This document shows positions 49,699 through 59,683 of a stretch of 64,000 nt of DNA, piece after piece. The notes beneath the pieces were generated by a model. That model ran no database searches. It saw only the letters and a list, made by a program, of their open reading frames with translations, and was not told the DNA's origin. Position 1 is the first letter of the stretch, and each line of letters starts with the position of its first letter. The DNA is from Adiantum capillus-veneris (Eukaryota > Streptophyta > Polypodiopsida > Polypodiales > Pteridaceae), in NCBI GenBank assembly GCA_014529385.2, contig CM043960.1:73175910-73239909 (forward strand), written 5' to 3'. The translations under genes were made by a program, and so were the position numbers.

Positions 49699-51254
49699 TT
49701 ATTTGCAACCTAGTCCTGCAGGTTCGTTTGTCGACATTACATTTTTCTCCACCTCCACAGCCACAAGAGACATTTCTTCAGTAGGCAGATGCGCAATTGG
49801 TTGTTTATTGTGAAACATAGCATGCTTGTCATACTCTAGTAATTGCGCAGGGTCAGTGATTCCGCATGCCAAACCATATGCTACTTGGGTCAAAAAATAG
49901 CGACTACGCAAACCATACATTCCTGGCCCTTGGCCAAACATATACAATGCGGCTTTTTTTTCTAAAAGCATTATTTTATCTGCGTTCCACCTGATGACGG
50001 TCCCTCCTAAATATCTTGAAAGTGTCTTCAACGTCATCAAGGGTAGCTCCGCGTTGTCATTGGAGAAGGACGAATGGAAGACCAAAAAAATCGGATACTT
50101 AAGATTCTTTAAGTATTGGCCGAGAGAGGAATTCTTCCCTAAATCTCCCATGCCTCGTCCACGAGGGCGAGGAATGCAGGTATCATCATAGACCACCAAC
50201 TGCAACAAATTAGAGTTATGATATGAGATAAGTAGAAATAAAAAAGGTAAGGCAAATAAAAAAATATTACCTTCTGGTTTTCATCTTCCTTAAGTAAGTC
50301 CTCGTTCCATAGGTTGATGCCGCCCTGACCTCCAGTGGGCGCATTGGAGGTTGAGGCCAAAGATGATGAAGAAGTGCTTGCCTTACCCATTTCTTAAATC
50401 CCTAGCTTTTTTTGCACTTCCATGAACTCCTTTTCTGTTGGAAGCGTGCGCTCATACCTAGCAACATCATTGTAAATCATCACAAGTGCACTTGCGGGGT
50501 CAACGAACTCATCGTCATTTACATGGGCATCTATAACAGAATACTTGTCGTGCTCAGGGTCAATGACAGCTCATCCTCTTTGAGATTCTGTGCCACAATG
50601 ACAAGGCAATAGTCCTCTCGAAGGTCAAAAAGCTCCATAATTTCGTTAAGCAAGACATACTGCAAATCACCAATAGGTATGGTAGGTAGAACACTAGTAG
50701 GCAAAGCACCCTCCGGAAGCTGCACTCCCTCTGAAATCTGCAAGGCAAGGCTTCCCCAAAACTTGGGCTCTTGACCCTCCCCAGTCTGATCCTCTAGCGA
50801 GGCCTGTGAAGCATCAGCATGCTCATCCAAAATTAAATGAAAATATAAAATAAAACCTGCATAATATTCAGCCACTCGACACTTGCGGTTATGAAGTGTA
50901 CACTTGTGGTCTGTTATCCGCAAGTGCACTGGCCGGCAGCTTAAGGCAACTCCTAAAAAATATGTGTTTCTTGGACGAGTCCGAATTGATATCCTTCATG
51001 TGAACAAAATGAACTCCTTGTATCTCGACAATGCCACCAGACGTTTGCTGCTGGTAGGTCTACTCAAAACTTGATAGGTAATGTTGCGCGGAGACAATCC
51101 ACTCATGCAAAGAAAAATCTGGATTGAACATCGGCCTGATCTCTGTCTCGTGCTGTTGAAGCCCAATGCGGTATAGAAAATGAGATAGTTTGTCATGGGG
51201 GGCATCCTCAGAGCAAGGCACTTCCTCCTTGGCTTCAACATTGAAGGGGTCCAT
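49699..51254 (-). pseudogene. Unknown gene divergent from the H3-like/Ulp1 gene
   Basis: The ATG at 51254 opens MDPFNVEAKEEVPCSEDAPH. The frame passes one TAG at about 51061 (after YLSSFE) and continues in the same frame with GGIVEIQGVHFVHMKDINSD. A shift near 50940 leads to HLRITDHKCTLHNRKCRVAE (50929-50531), and further breaks lie near 50540 and 50400. The last part has an intron with good borders (donor at about 50271, acceptor TTTGTTGCAG at about 50203) and ends with a 150-residue segment containing LKYPIFLVFHSSF, LGGTVIRWNADKIML and GMYGLRSRYFLTQVAYGLA. I recognise no family. Its head-to-head position with the H3-like gene, sharing a 1-kb spacer with repeated TATA units, suggests a functional pair or a common element. 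Confidence 0.5.
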
Positions 51255-51370
51255 AACGGAAATTCAAAAGCGAAGATAGACGAGAGAGCACAACATCCAA
51301 ACAAAGGGGGAGCAAGTCATATTTATAGGACTCCAGAGGACAATGATGACATCGATTGACGTGCATCATG

Positions 51371-51655
51371 GGGCCGGTTGTCGCGTCATAATGCGATATG
51401 GCCAGTCAAGAGTATTGCGGTCCGCCTCCTCACGTTGTGCCACACTCCTTTTTTGTCGCGCCACGCGTGCATCATGAGATGATTATGCCACATGTCAGAA
51501 GCCGTGGAACGGTCACGTGACAATGTGAAATGGGTGCCGCCGCTATACAAAAGCACCGCGATCGCGTTTTGGCGCGACAGCCAGTTGTTGCATCATAACG
51601 CGATACGACCAGTGCAGAGTATTCTGGTCCGCCTCCTCGTGTTGTTTCGCGACAT
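51371..51655. repeat. Direct repeat (about 68 bp, two copies)
   Basis: 51371-51440 and 51582-51655 share the pattern CATAATGCGATA, then CCAGT, then AGAGTATT, then GGTCCGCCTCCTC. They lie in the upstream spacer of the divergent gene pair and may mark older promoter duplication. Confidence 0.75.
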
Positions 51656-51779
51656 ACCATTGTTGCTAGGGTAACCCGCTGGGGTGCTTTTGTTCTGATG
51701 TGCCATGTGGTGCGTAATCATTATGCTCGCACACTTCCCGTCATACCTCGCGATGTCATGATTAATGTAGCCGCCTTTT

Positions 51780-52178
51780 CTCATTATACTTATTCCGCTA
51801 ATATAAACACCCCCCCCCCCGGTTTTTTTCTCACCGTTTTTTCCGAAGTGTCTCCAGTCACTCTCATTATACTTTATCCGCTAATATAAACACCCCCCCC
51901 CCCCCCCCCCTCCCCCTTTTTTTCTCACCGTTTTTTCCGAAGTGTCTCTAGTCACTCTCATTATACTTTATCCGCTAATATAAACACCCCCCCCTCCCCT
52001 TTTTTCTCACCGTTTTTTCCGAAGTGTCTCTAGTCACTCTGCCTTTTTCCGAAGTGTCTCTAGTCACTCTCATTATACGTTTTTTTCTTCTCATTATACT
52101 TATTCCGCTAATATAAACACCCCCCCCCCCCCCTTTTTTTCTCACCGTTTTTTCCGAAGTGTCTCTAGTCACTCTGCC
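51780..52178 (+). promoter_or_regulatory. Four tandem TATA-bearing promoter-like units
   Basis: Units begin at 51780, 51863, 51957 and 52090. Each has CTCATTATAC, CCGCTAATATAAACACC with a TATAAA, a C run of 8-19, a T run, CTCACCGTTTTTTCCGAAG and TGTCTCTAGTCACT. TATAAA boxes are at 51802, 51885, 51979 and 52112. The last is 120 bp before the ATG at 52232, a sensible core-promoter distance. The pyrimidine runs could act as initiator regions. Confidence 0.65.
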
Positions 52179-52231
52179 TTTTTACCCACATCCAGATTTC
52201 CGTATTTGCTCGCATTCTCCTCGTTCAGGTC

Positions 52232-52780
52232 ATGGCCCGCACAAAGCAAACAGCAAGGAAGGTTTATCCTGGCCAGTCTGTTCCGCAGGGCCAGGCTAGC
52301 TCGTCTACTGTGCAACCGTCAACATCGCATGTGATTCCGTGCAAGACCATGCCGCAGTTACACGCAACAATGCGAAGAAGAAGATACGAGCACAATAGGA
52401 GCGTTCTACTCGAACTTCTTAAGCTCCAAAAGCACATTTCATTGGCAATACCTAAACTGCCATTCCAGAGAGTAGTTCGCGAGATTTGCGAGCAAAACAA
52501 CCTGAATTTCCGGTGGTCTCAAAGTGCAATGGGGTGCTTGCACGAGGCCGCCAATGATTTTTTTGTAGAGCTTTTCCACGACGGCTACATTCTCTCGGCC
52601 CACGCCCATAGGACAACATTGATGCCGCGAGACATCAACACACTTCGCCTTCTCAGGTTTAGGTATGACAAAACAATACCGCCTGCCGGTATTTCAGACC
52701 GAAAGATGGACACTATTCTCAGAATACCACCTATTGACAAGGTCAAAGTTCATGAAGTGTCTACACAAATGCATCGATAA
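52232..52780 (+). CDS. Divergent histone H3-like protein (N-terminal part of an H3-Ulp1 frame)
   Basis: 182 codons from the ATG at 52232. Residues 2-10 are ARTKQTARK, identical to the canonical H3 tail including K4 and K9. Residues 11-46 are unrelated to the H3 tail and lack the K14-K36 region. Residues 52-142 follow the H3 fold: KLPFQRVVREI (75-85) matches the canonical helix, RWSQSAMGCLHEAANDFFVE (94-113) matches helix 2, and AHAHRTTLMPRDI (123-135) matches loop 2 and the start of helix 3. Loop 1 has the canonical H3 length, without the insertion common in CENH3. Residues 143-182 are an extension absent from H3. A TAA at 52778 ends the frame, but the same frame continues into the peptidase below. 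It could bind DNA as an H3 substitute or mimic an H3 tail for chromatin readers; both are inference. Confidence 0.85.
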   Translation: MARTKQTARKVYPGQSVPQGQASSSTVQPSTSHVIPCKTMPQLHATMRRRRYEHNRSVLLELLKLQKHISLAIPKLPFQRVVREICEQNNLNFRWSQSAMGCLHEAANDFFVELFHDGYILSAHAHRTTLMPRDINTLRLLRFRYDKTIPPAGISDRKMDTILRIPPIDKVKVHEVSTQMHR

Positions 52781-53994
52781 AGCACCCGTCTCAACACCGA
52801 GCGGGACACAACAGAAGACGATATTGAGAGATTGGAGCAGTTACTCCTTGAGATGATGGAGGAACAAATGGCAGATGCCATCAACGACGCCAACGCTGAT
52901 GATTTGTCATTGCTGTTTCCCTACTTCCATGTTGGCCTTCGTGTGTGGGGACGCATTCTGTATTTTCCTTATCACCCCCAGGAGATTGTAATTTTACAGA
53001 ACTGGACGAGGGAACTCACAGACTCAATCATCAATTGCTTGCTTTGGTGCGTGCTATTTTTTTTCACAATAAATTCTTTTAATATATTCAATTTTGTATG
53101 ACATGAATTTCTTTATAGTTTTGTAGTTTCAAATTTGCCCTGGAATATGCAAGATGATGTCGCCGTCCTTGACTCGAACCTCTCGGTCGTTTTGACGTCC
53201 AAGGATACATCTTTAGTGGAAGTAGTTGACTGGTTCCAGTCAGTGAACATGGATACGGTAAAAATTTTTGTTCTGGCTTATCATGAAGGGTACGCAATGT
53301 TGTCAATAGTGAAATTATTTTATCTTGAACTCTAATTTATTGTGATGACATATGTTTTGCTTATGTTTATTTGTAACAGATCTCATTGGAGTCTTGTTCT
53401 CTTATACCTTGAACGAAACCAGCGCTACCTTGCTAATTCATCCCATGGATTTCATGGTGAAGTACGTAGGTAAGAGGTTTTTTATTTTATTTGACATCGC
53501 ATAGAATTTTGTTAAAAGTCGTTTATGAAATTTAATTGTATTTTCCGAGATCTGTTCGGAAGCTTGTGTCTGCTCTTGAATCTTTAACGCAAGAGAAGAT
53601 ATATGAGAATCTTACGATTATTAGTTGCAAAGTCCCTAAGCAGGACGATGCCTACTCTTGTGGATGGAGGGTCTTATTCAATGCAAAAATTTTGTAAGGG
53701 GTCATGCTTGATGGAAGTCATAGAAGTGTAAGCATTTGACACTCGTTTACAGATTTGTATTTTAATAAGTTAGTAGCTATGTTAATAAACATGATGTTCT
53801 TAACGCAGGTAAGAAATTTGGCAGATTATTTAAAGGCTGATGTTTCTTCGTTTAGAAACAGAATGATTGAAAACTTGATCAATTGTGCGACCATGCGTCC
53901 AGACGGAGCACGTGATGCTTTTATCCCACCAGCACCAAGGCCCGCGCCTAGGCCTCCGCCGACAAGATACCCCGTGTCTGCCACACCAACATAA
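52781..53994 (+). CDS. Ulp1/SENP-like (C48) cysteine peptidase, multi-exon
   Basis: In the same frame as the H3-like part after TAA 52778. Predicted exons: to 53046, 53119-53289, 53380-53469, 53550-53693 and 53814-53994, all with GT-AG borders and kept frame. The family signature is complete in order: NWTRELTDSIINCLLW (the W-LND-II-N entry block), GSHWSLVLLYL with the catalytic His codon at 53384, then LANSSHGFHG where the usual Asp-Ser is Asn-Ser, and VPKQDDAYSCGWRVLFNA with the oxyanion Gln (53641) and catalytic Cys (53659). Ulp1 enzymes cleave SUMO or related ubiquitin-like proteins, and plant transposons often carry them. The Asp to Asn change may weaken catalysis. Confidence 0.82.
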
Positions 53995-54289
53995 GCACAT
54001 ATCAATATCTCCTCAGATGCCTCCCCAACCCAAGCACATATCAATATCTCCTCAGATGCCTCCCCAACCCAAGCTCCCACCAGCTCTCATCCTGAAGAAA
54101 CTAGCTCCAGAATCCTCAAACCCCCCACCCAACACCTCTCCTGCTCATGAAGCAGCTCCAGAGCCCCCAAACCCCCCACCCAGCATCTTTCCTACTCATG
54201 AAGCAGCTCCAGAGCCTCAAAACCCCCAAGCCACCACCTCTCCTCAACCTCAACCAACAGCCCCCACATCACCGCACGCACAAGATTAG
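53995..54289 (+). CDS. Proline-rich tail with internal repeats, frame-shifted
   Basis: The peptidase frame stops at 53992, but an overlapping frame (open from 53885) continues with a Pro/Gln/Ala/Glu-rich tail to 54289. The tail holds a tandem repeat of HISISPQMPPQPK (36 bp x 2, about 53993-54070) and two units of the type HEAAPEPPNPPPS (about 54146-54235). An indel or further splicing may join it to the peptidase. It looks disordered. Confidence 0.5.
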
Positions 54290-54499
54290 AAATACATTAT
54301 GAAATGTACTTTTGACAAATTGATTACAAGCAGTGGATCGAAATTTGACTTTTGTTTTGATTATGGTTCAAAGTTTACAAAATGTTAAGTACAGTTTTCC
54401 AAAAAAATGAGAGAGTGAGGATCAAATGGTGTTTGGTAATGTAGAGAGCTACCTTTGTCGAGTAATCTTTGAGAATAGTATTTGAATCATTGTGGAAAG

Positions 54500-55013
54500 T
54501 TAGTTCACTATTTCAAGTCTGTCGCTGGTAATCTGTGCACAAAGAGTTGTTTTTTCTTGTCTGTGAGGTACCTGCAATGCAACGTACGCGATAAGACATT
54601 GGGATACATGAGGACGATAGAGACATCAACGTATAAAAGTAATACATGTAGCTTAGTACCTTTCGCATGTTACACTTGAAAACAAATTTTGAAGGCAAAT
54701 TGAGATCGGACTCATTTAACAGATCCTCTCGAACCTGTCTTAAAGTGACATTTGACCTAACCACAACAACTGCAAGAAAATAATTTGAAAACCATATCTC
54801 GATGGAAATCAAGGGATTAAAAGCATCGTCACTTAAATCTTGATCCATAGCTACCAACTGACCATTCACTCGATGCCACCTCATGTAGTAGAAAGAAACT
54901 ATAAAATTTTGTGATGCTATTATACACTTGCACACAACCGAGCGCTTGTCAACTTTGCACAAAATGCCTTCAGAATCACTGACATCCCAATTATCATCCA
55001 AAAAATCAAGGCA
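54500..55013 (-). CDS. Unknown two-exon (or longer) gene convergent with the H3-Ulp1 gene
   Basis: The open frame starts at about 55013 just after a plausible acceptor (TTCTAG), so 5' exons are probably missing or upstream. Exon 1 (to 54660) encodes CLDFLDDNWDVSDSEGILCK, YYMRWHRVNGQLVAMDQDLS and VVVVRSNVTLRQVREDLLNE, ending at a good donor (AAG/GTACTA). Splicing to 54571 (TTGCAG/GTACC) keeps frame and gives VPHRQEKTTLCAQITSDRL with a stop at 54500. No stops break the spliced frame, unlike its neighbours. The C-terminal half looks like a small beta-grasp-like domain, but this is only an impression; no family is assigned. Confidence 0.5.
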
Positions 55014-55029
55014 AGTTTGGAATCTAGAA

Positions 55030-55590
55030 TAGTGTCAGCTATATATAAATATAAAATGGAAAAAGAGATATATGAAAATATAAGGAATCAAATGACGGGA
55101 CCCTCATTTGTTTTTATTGAAGTATATTTATTTACAAGAGATAAGGAAAAATACCTCTAGGAAATAGGAATTTAGTGAAAGGCGATGACTGATGGTGAAA
55201 GGTATTTTTGAAGTTTTCCTTTGGAGTAGATTCACACCAAAAATAAGAGAAGCTTGTATGAGGATATTTTTAAATGGAATTAAGAGTATGCAAAATAGTA
55301 AGAAAATTGTGGTAATGGTGAGTCAATGTACATAGCATACATAGAAAAATAACGCACACCTAGGTAGAAATATTTAAATAAATACCAAAATAATTATGAA
55401 AATTCTCTATATTTAAGCCCTATATACAATGAAAGATTTACACACAAATGGGCCATAATATATTTTATTTATTTTTTTGGCTCAACTAGCCTAGTGACTA
55501 GCTAGCTGAGGGTTTTAAAAAGATATGGGAAAAGCCCCCTAACTCACGCATGCCTATGTACAATGAAAGGTAAGAATAGGTACAATGTTT
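55030..55590. other. AT-rich spacer, no recognisable gene
   Basis: No ORF or repeat of note lies between the unknown minus-strand gene and the truncated integrase. Confidence 0.6.
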
Positions 55591-55599
55591 AGGTGATTT

Positions 55600-57485
55600 T
55601 GGTAGGGTGAGGTAACTCACTATGGCAATTATGGAGATCAAAAAACGGGCTATCAATACTTGGACTGAGCTTCTTTGATATGAATTGTAAGTTCTTTGTG
55701 AATTGCAGATAATTGTTGTGTAAGATGAATAACAGCTGGATTCTTGACTTGCTAGTGTCTGTGGATATCCTGTTTGGGATGTTGACCATAATTAGCAAAT
55801 AATGGAGTGTGACGGGTAGTGGCATGAAAATTGTTATTATAGGAGAATTCTGCTAGCGGTAGGAGCTAGACACAATTATCCTGGTGATAATTGATAGTAC
55901 AACGGAGATACTGTTCCAAAACTTGATTTACTCTCTCTGTTTATCCATCACTTTCTGGGTGATTGGCTGAGGAGAGGTTGATTTGTACTCCGAGTAGCTT
56001 GAATAAGCTTTTCTAAAAGCTAGAGATGAATTGTGGGCCTCGATCAGAAACTATGTCATCCGGTAATCCATGATAACGATAGCTATGCTGTAGAAAGAGG
56101 TTGGCCGTACCTTTGCTGGTGATGGTTTTAGTGGTTGGAATGAAGTGTGCCATTTTTGTGAACCGATCCACGACTACTAAAATGGAGTCAAATCCTTGTG
56201 ACAAGGGTAGCTCTACAATGAAATCCATGGAGATGGATGACCATGGTTTGGTTGGAATGGGCAAGGGATGGAGTAACCCATGAGGACGATGAAGAGGGGC
56301 CTTTGATCTATTGCAAGTGTCACAAGTGCCTACATACTCCTTGACAAGCTTCCACATTTGAGGCCACCAGAAGTCATGGGAGAGAAGCTCAATTGTCTTA
56401 TTAACCCCAAAATGCCCTGCTGATGGAAGATCATGCCGTTGGTGAAGTACCTCCAAGCGTGTTGGTCCTGGCGGAATATAGAGAAGACCCTTATAGTAAA
56501 TTAGTCCATCAATTTCTTGAAAGTCCTCATTAACCTCTTGTCCTTGTAGTTGCTGTCTAATGTTCTGAGCAAGTGGATCTTTGGCAGTTTGCGTCTTCAC
56601 CTTAGAAAGAAAAGTAGAATCTTCAAGAGCTTGGATCATGGTGGCGTTTATCTTAAGCTGCTCAAGTTTCAAAATCACTGACTCTTGTTGATCAAATGTT
56701 GCGTCGCCTTCTCTAGGTGCAAGGTAGGATATTCTTGATAAGGCATCTGTCTTAGCTTGTTGACGGCCAGGTCTATAAGAGATAAGAAAATCAAACCTTG
56801 ATAGGATACCACTCCACCTGGCTTGGCAACGATTCAAGACGCTGGATTTCATGAAGTATTCCAAATTCTTGTGATCTGTATAGACAGTGATCTTATGAGA
56901 AGCTCCTTCAAGTAGGTGACGCCAAGTGTCGAAGGAGTCGATGATTGCTAAGAGCTCTTTGTCATGGATTTCATAATTGATTTCTGCAGCTGAGAACTTG
57001 CAGGAATGAAAAGTCACTGGATGTACTCGACCATCGTGTCCTACTTGGGATAGAATAGCGCCAAGGGAAAAATCTGAAGCGTCTGTTTCTAGGATGAAAG
57101 GCTTTGTAGGATCTGCGTGAATTAGAATGGGTGCGGTTGTGAAAGCTTGCTTGAGAGTCTGAAATGCTTTCGCGGCCTCTAAGTCCCAGAAAAACTTATT
57201 ATGGCATGTCATCCTTGTGAGTGGTGTAACCACCTCGGAGTATCTCTGTATAAAGATAGGATAAAAATTTGCAAATCCAAGGAAACATTGAACATCTCTT
57301 ACCGAGGTGGGTGTCTCTTAATCAAGGATGGTTTGAACCTTCTTTGGATCCATGGAGATTCCCTTTTTAGAAATTACATAACCAAGAAATTCCACCTTAG
57401 ATTGATGAAAAGAGCACTTCTCCAACTTTGCATATAACCCTGATGCACGAAGCTTTTCAAGCACTAATCGTACATAATGCTGATG
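55600..57485 (-). pseudogene. RNase H and integrase of the minus chromovirus-like element
   Basis: The frame from 57233 encodes the RT thumb end, an intact Ty3 RNase H (FILETDASDFSLGAIL and ITVYTDHKNLEYF, with both Asp motifs kept), and integrase. The zinc domain has HQRHDLPSAGHFG and CDTCNRSKA, and the core has SMDFIVELP and IVSDRGPQFISSF. A stop at 56011 is followed in frame by ANHPESDG and TERVNQVLEQYL with further stops, carrying the catalytic Glu region. Two stops lie between 57485 and 57233. Unlike the family at 0.4-29.6 kb it has a single RNase H. Confidence 0.92.
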
Positions 57486-58690
57486 CTATTCTTGATCCTT
57501 GGAAAATATCAAGATATCATCCAAATATATTACCATAAAATAATCCAAATACTCTCGAAAGATATCGTTCATTAAATGTTGAAAAACAGCTGGGGCATTT
57601 GTAAGACCAAATGGCATGACAGTATATTCAAAGTGGCCATACCTTGTCCAAAAGGCTGTCTTCCATTCATGACCTTCTTTGATTCTGACTAGGTTGTAAG
57701 CACCACGAAGATCTACTTTTGTAAATATTCTTGCCTTGCCACGGCACTCAAGAAGCTCTGGGATCAAGGGAAGGGGATAGCATTTCTTGACGGTGATCTT
57801 GTTTAGGCCCCTATAATCCACGCACATCCGGAGAGTTCCGTCCTTCTTTTTTACAAAGAGAATTGTAGCTCCTGCTGGGTACTTCGAATGCCATATGAAC
57901 CCCTTAGCAAGATTCTCATCAATATTTTTCCGTAATTCTACCAATTCATCTTGAGATAGCTTGTATATTGGGCCAAAAGGGGGTTGGGTTCCCTCCCTAA
58001 GATCTATAGCAGAATCATAAGGTCGATGCTCCGGTAAGAGGTCTGCATTCTTCTTCTCAAAAACATCATTGTAATCTTGATATTGACGTGGCAATGCCTC
58101 CATGTTTTTTGTTAGTGACGTGTCGGTTGGTGTTGCAAATATCAGGAAAGTTGGATACTTTTTGGCTGCATGCATGAAGACCTTGGCTCCAAGATATATA
58201 GGCCTATTATGCCTTCCCTTCTTCTTTTGGACTTTTCGTGGGTCAATTCTTCTAGCCCTCCAATCGATGTCAAGATTATGTAATTCAATCCACAATAGCC
58301 CAATAACAATTAGACTGCTTGGGCTTTGTATAATATTGAACGCTATTCTTGAAACATGCTCCTGCAATGTTACTTCTATGGGGAGAGTTTCATACCTGAC
58401 ATCCCCTGAAGCGAGGGGACGACCATCAATGACTTCTACAGTTGCTGGATTAGACTTCTCCACAAGTGGTATGCCTTGTTCTTTTGCAAATTCTTTGTCC
58501 ATGAAGCATGCCGTTTTGCCTCCATGTGCCTACCCGGCATATGGATCTTGACTGGTAGCATAAAACTTGAAGTGGAGTCAACGGGAAGAAAGAGACCTTT
58601 TTTAGCTTGTCTTTTGTCCAACTGGTCGGTCTCTATTGGGGTTGGACGTCCATGTTTTTTGAGCACGTTGAGACCATTGCACCATGAACC
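57486..58690 (-). pseudogene. Protease and reverse transcriptase of the minus chromovirus-like element
   Basis: The protease region (about 58560-58200) is recognisable from [15 protein letters not shown] and [13 protein letters not shown], but the D-S-G-A active-site block is degraded (HGGKT) behind a stop. RT follows in the same open frame: [40 protein letters not shown], the palm [26 protein letters not shown], and the catalytic [11 protein letters not shown] at about 57500. A 338-codon stretch is uninterrupted. Confidence 0.92.
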
Positions 58691-59643
58691 TTCATCCCTG
58701 TCTTCCTTGGACATTGTTGAACTAAGTGCCTCTGCTCTCCACAATACATACATAAGCCATTAATGCGTCGCCTTTGCTTCTCCTGGGTTGAGAGAGGTTG
58801 AAACCGTGCTGAATCAATTTTCATGGGCTCAATGCTTGATTCATGGCCCTGTTGAGGTGTGTAGCCATTATGTGTCACTTCTGTTTGGGGTCGCAATGGT
58901 GCCCCAAGACGCCTCTCTTGTCTCCTCTCAAATAGTCGATTATCACATTCTATTGCTTGAGAGATGAAATCGTTTAGTGTGTGAACCTTTGGCATAGTCA
59001 ATAAAAGATCTTTTACGTCATCCTTTAATCCCCACCAAAATTGGCTAATGAAATATTCCTCATGCCAAGTCAGATCAGAAGTGAGCTGTTGAAATTTGGA
59101 TGCATAGACGGATGCAGGTCTCGATCCTTGGTGGAGATTTCTAAGTTTGGGTTCAACAACCCTTGGTCTATTAGTATCCCCAAAGGTTGTAGAGAACTCC
59201 CGCACAAAAGCTTCAAAGTCTTGAAGAAGAGGAGATTCTTTTTCAAGTAAGGGAGCAAACCAGGAGAGAGTCGTACCCGAGAGGAGGGTCCCAATAAGGC
59301 CTACTTGAGAGACATCATCTCGATAGCGCTCTCGTTGCATTCGAATGAAGAGACACACTTGTTGGAGAAAACCTCTAAACGTTGATCTAGTCCCATCAAA
59401 TTTTTCAAGCATGCTGACCTTCATCTCTTTCTTATCTTGTTGCGAATTTCTAGATCTTGCAGCTTGTGCTTGATGTGTGCTTGTCTCTTGAAGCTCTTGA
59501 ATTTGACGTTAAAGATTTTGCAACGCCGATCTCAAGATTAGGGGTTGCCTTGCTTGAAGCTGAGCGTTACTCTCGCGAAGTTCTTGTAACTGAGCTTGGA
59601 TGCTTTGCAATGCGTTGATGACACCTTCCATTGTCGGCTCCAT
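58690..59643 (-). pseudogene. gag of the minus chromovirus-like element
   Basis: The ATG at about 59643 (MEPTMEGVI) is stopped at about 59510, where the plus-strand sister has Gln. The 264-codon frame from 59424 has KFDGTRSTFRGFLQQVCLFI, SGTTLSWFAPLLEKESPLL, QFWWGLKDDVKDLLLTMPKV, and a complete knuckle CMYCGEQRHLVQQC (CX2CX4HX4C). Confidence 0.92.
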
Positions 59644-59683
59644 GATGGCTTGAGAAGATTAAGAGATGGTACTCTTGCCAAAC

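Noticed and set aside
50804-50856. A 53-bp intron in the divergent unknown gene
   Set aside because: It has GT-AG ends, but it is too short for a plant intron, and removing it would shift a frame that is open without splicing.
52232-52780. CENH3 as the identity of the H3-like protein
   Set aside because: Loop 1 is not longer than in canonical H3 and the N-terminal tail end is exactly H3-like; CENH3 tails usually differ there. RWSQ alone is not enough.
52742-52828. An 87-bp intron removing the in-frame stop between H3-like and peptidase parts
   Set aside because: GT and AG are present and frame is kept, but there is no pyrimidine tract before the AG. Kept only as a possibility in the finding.
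49500-55600. Maverick/Polinton element
   Set aside because: The peptidase type raised the idea, but no protein-primed DNA polymerase B, integrase, packaging ATPase or capsid gene is visible.
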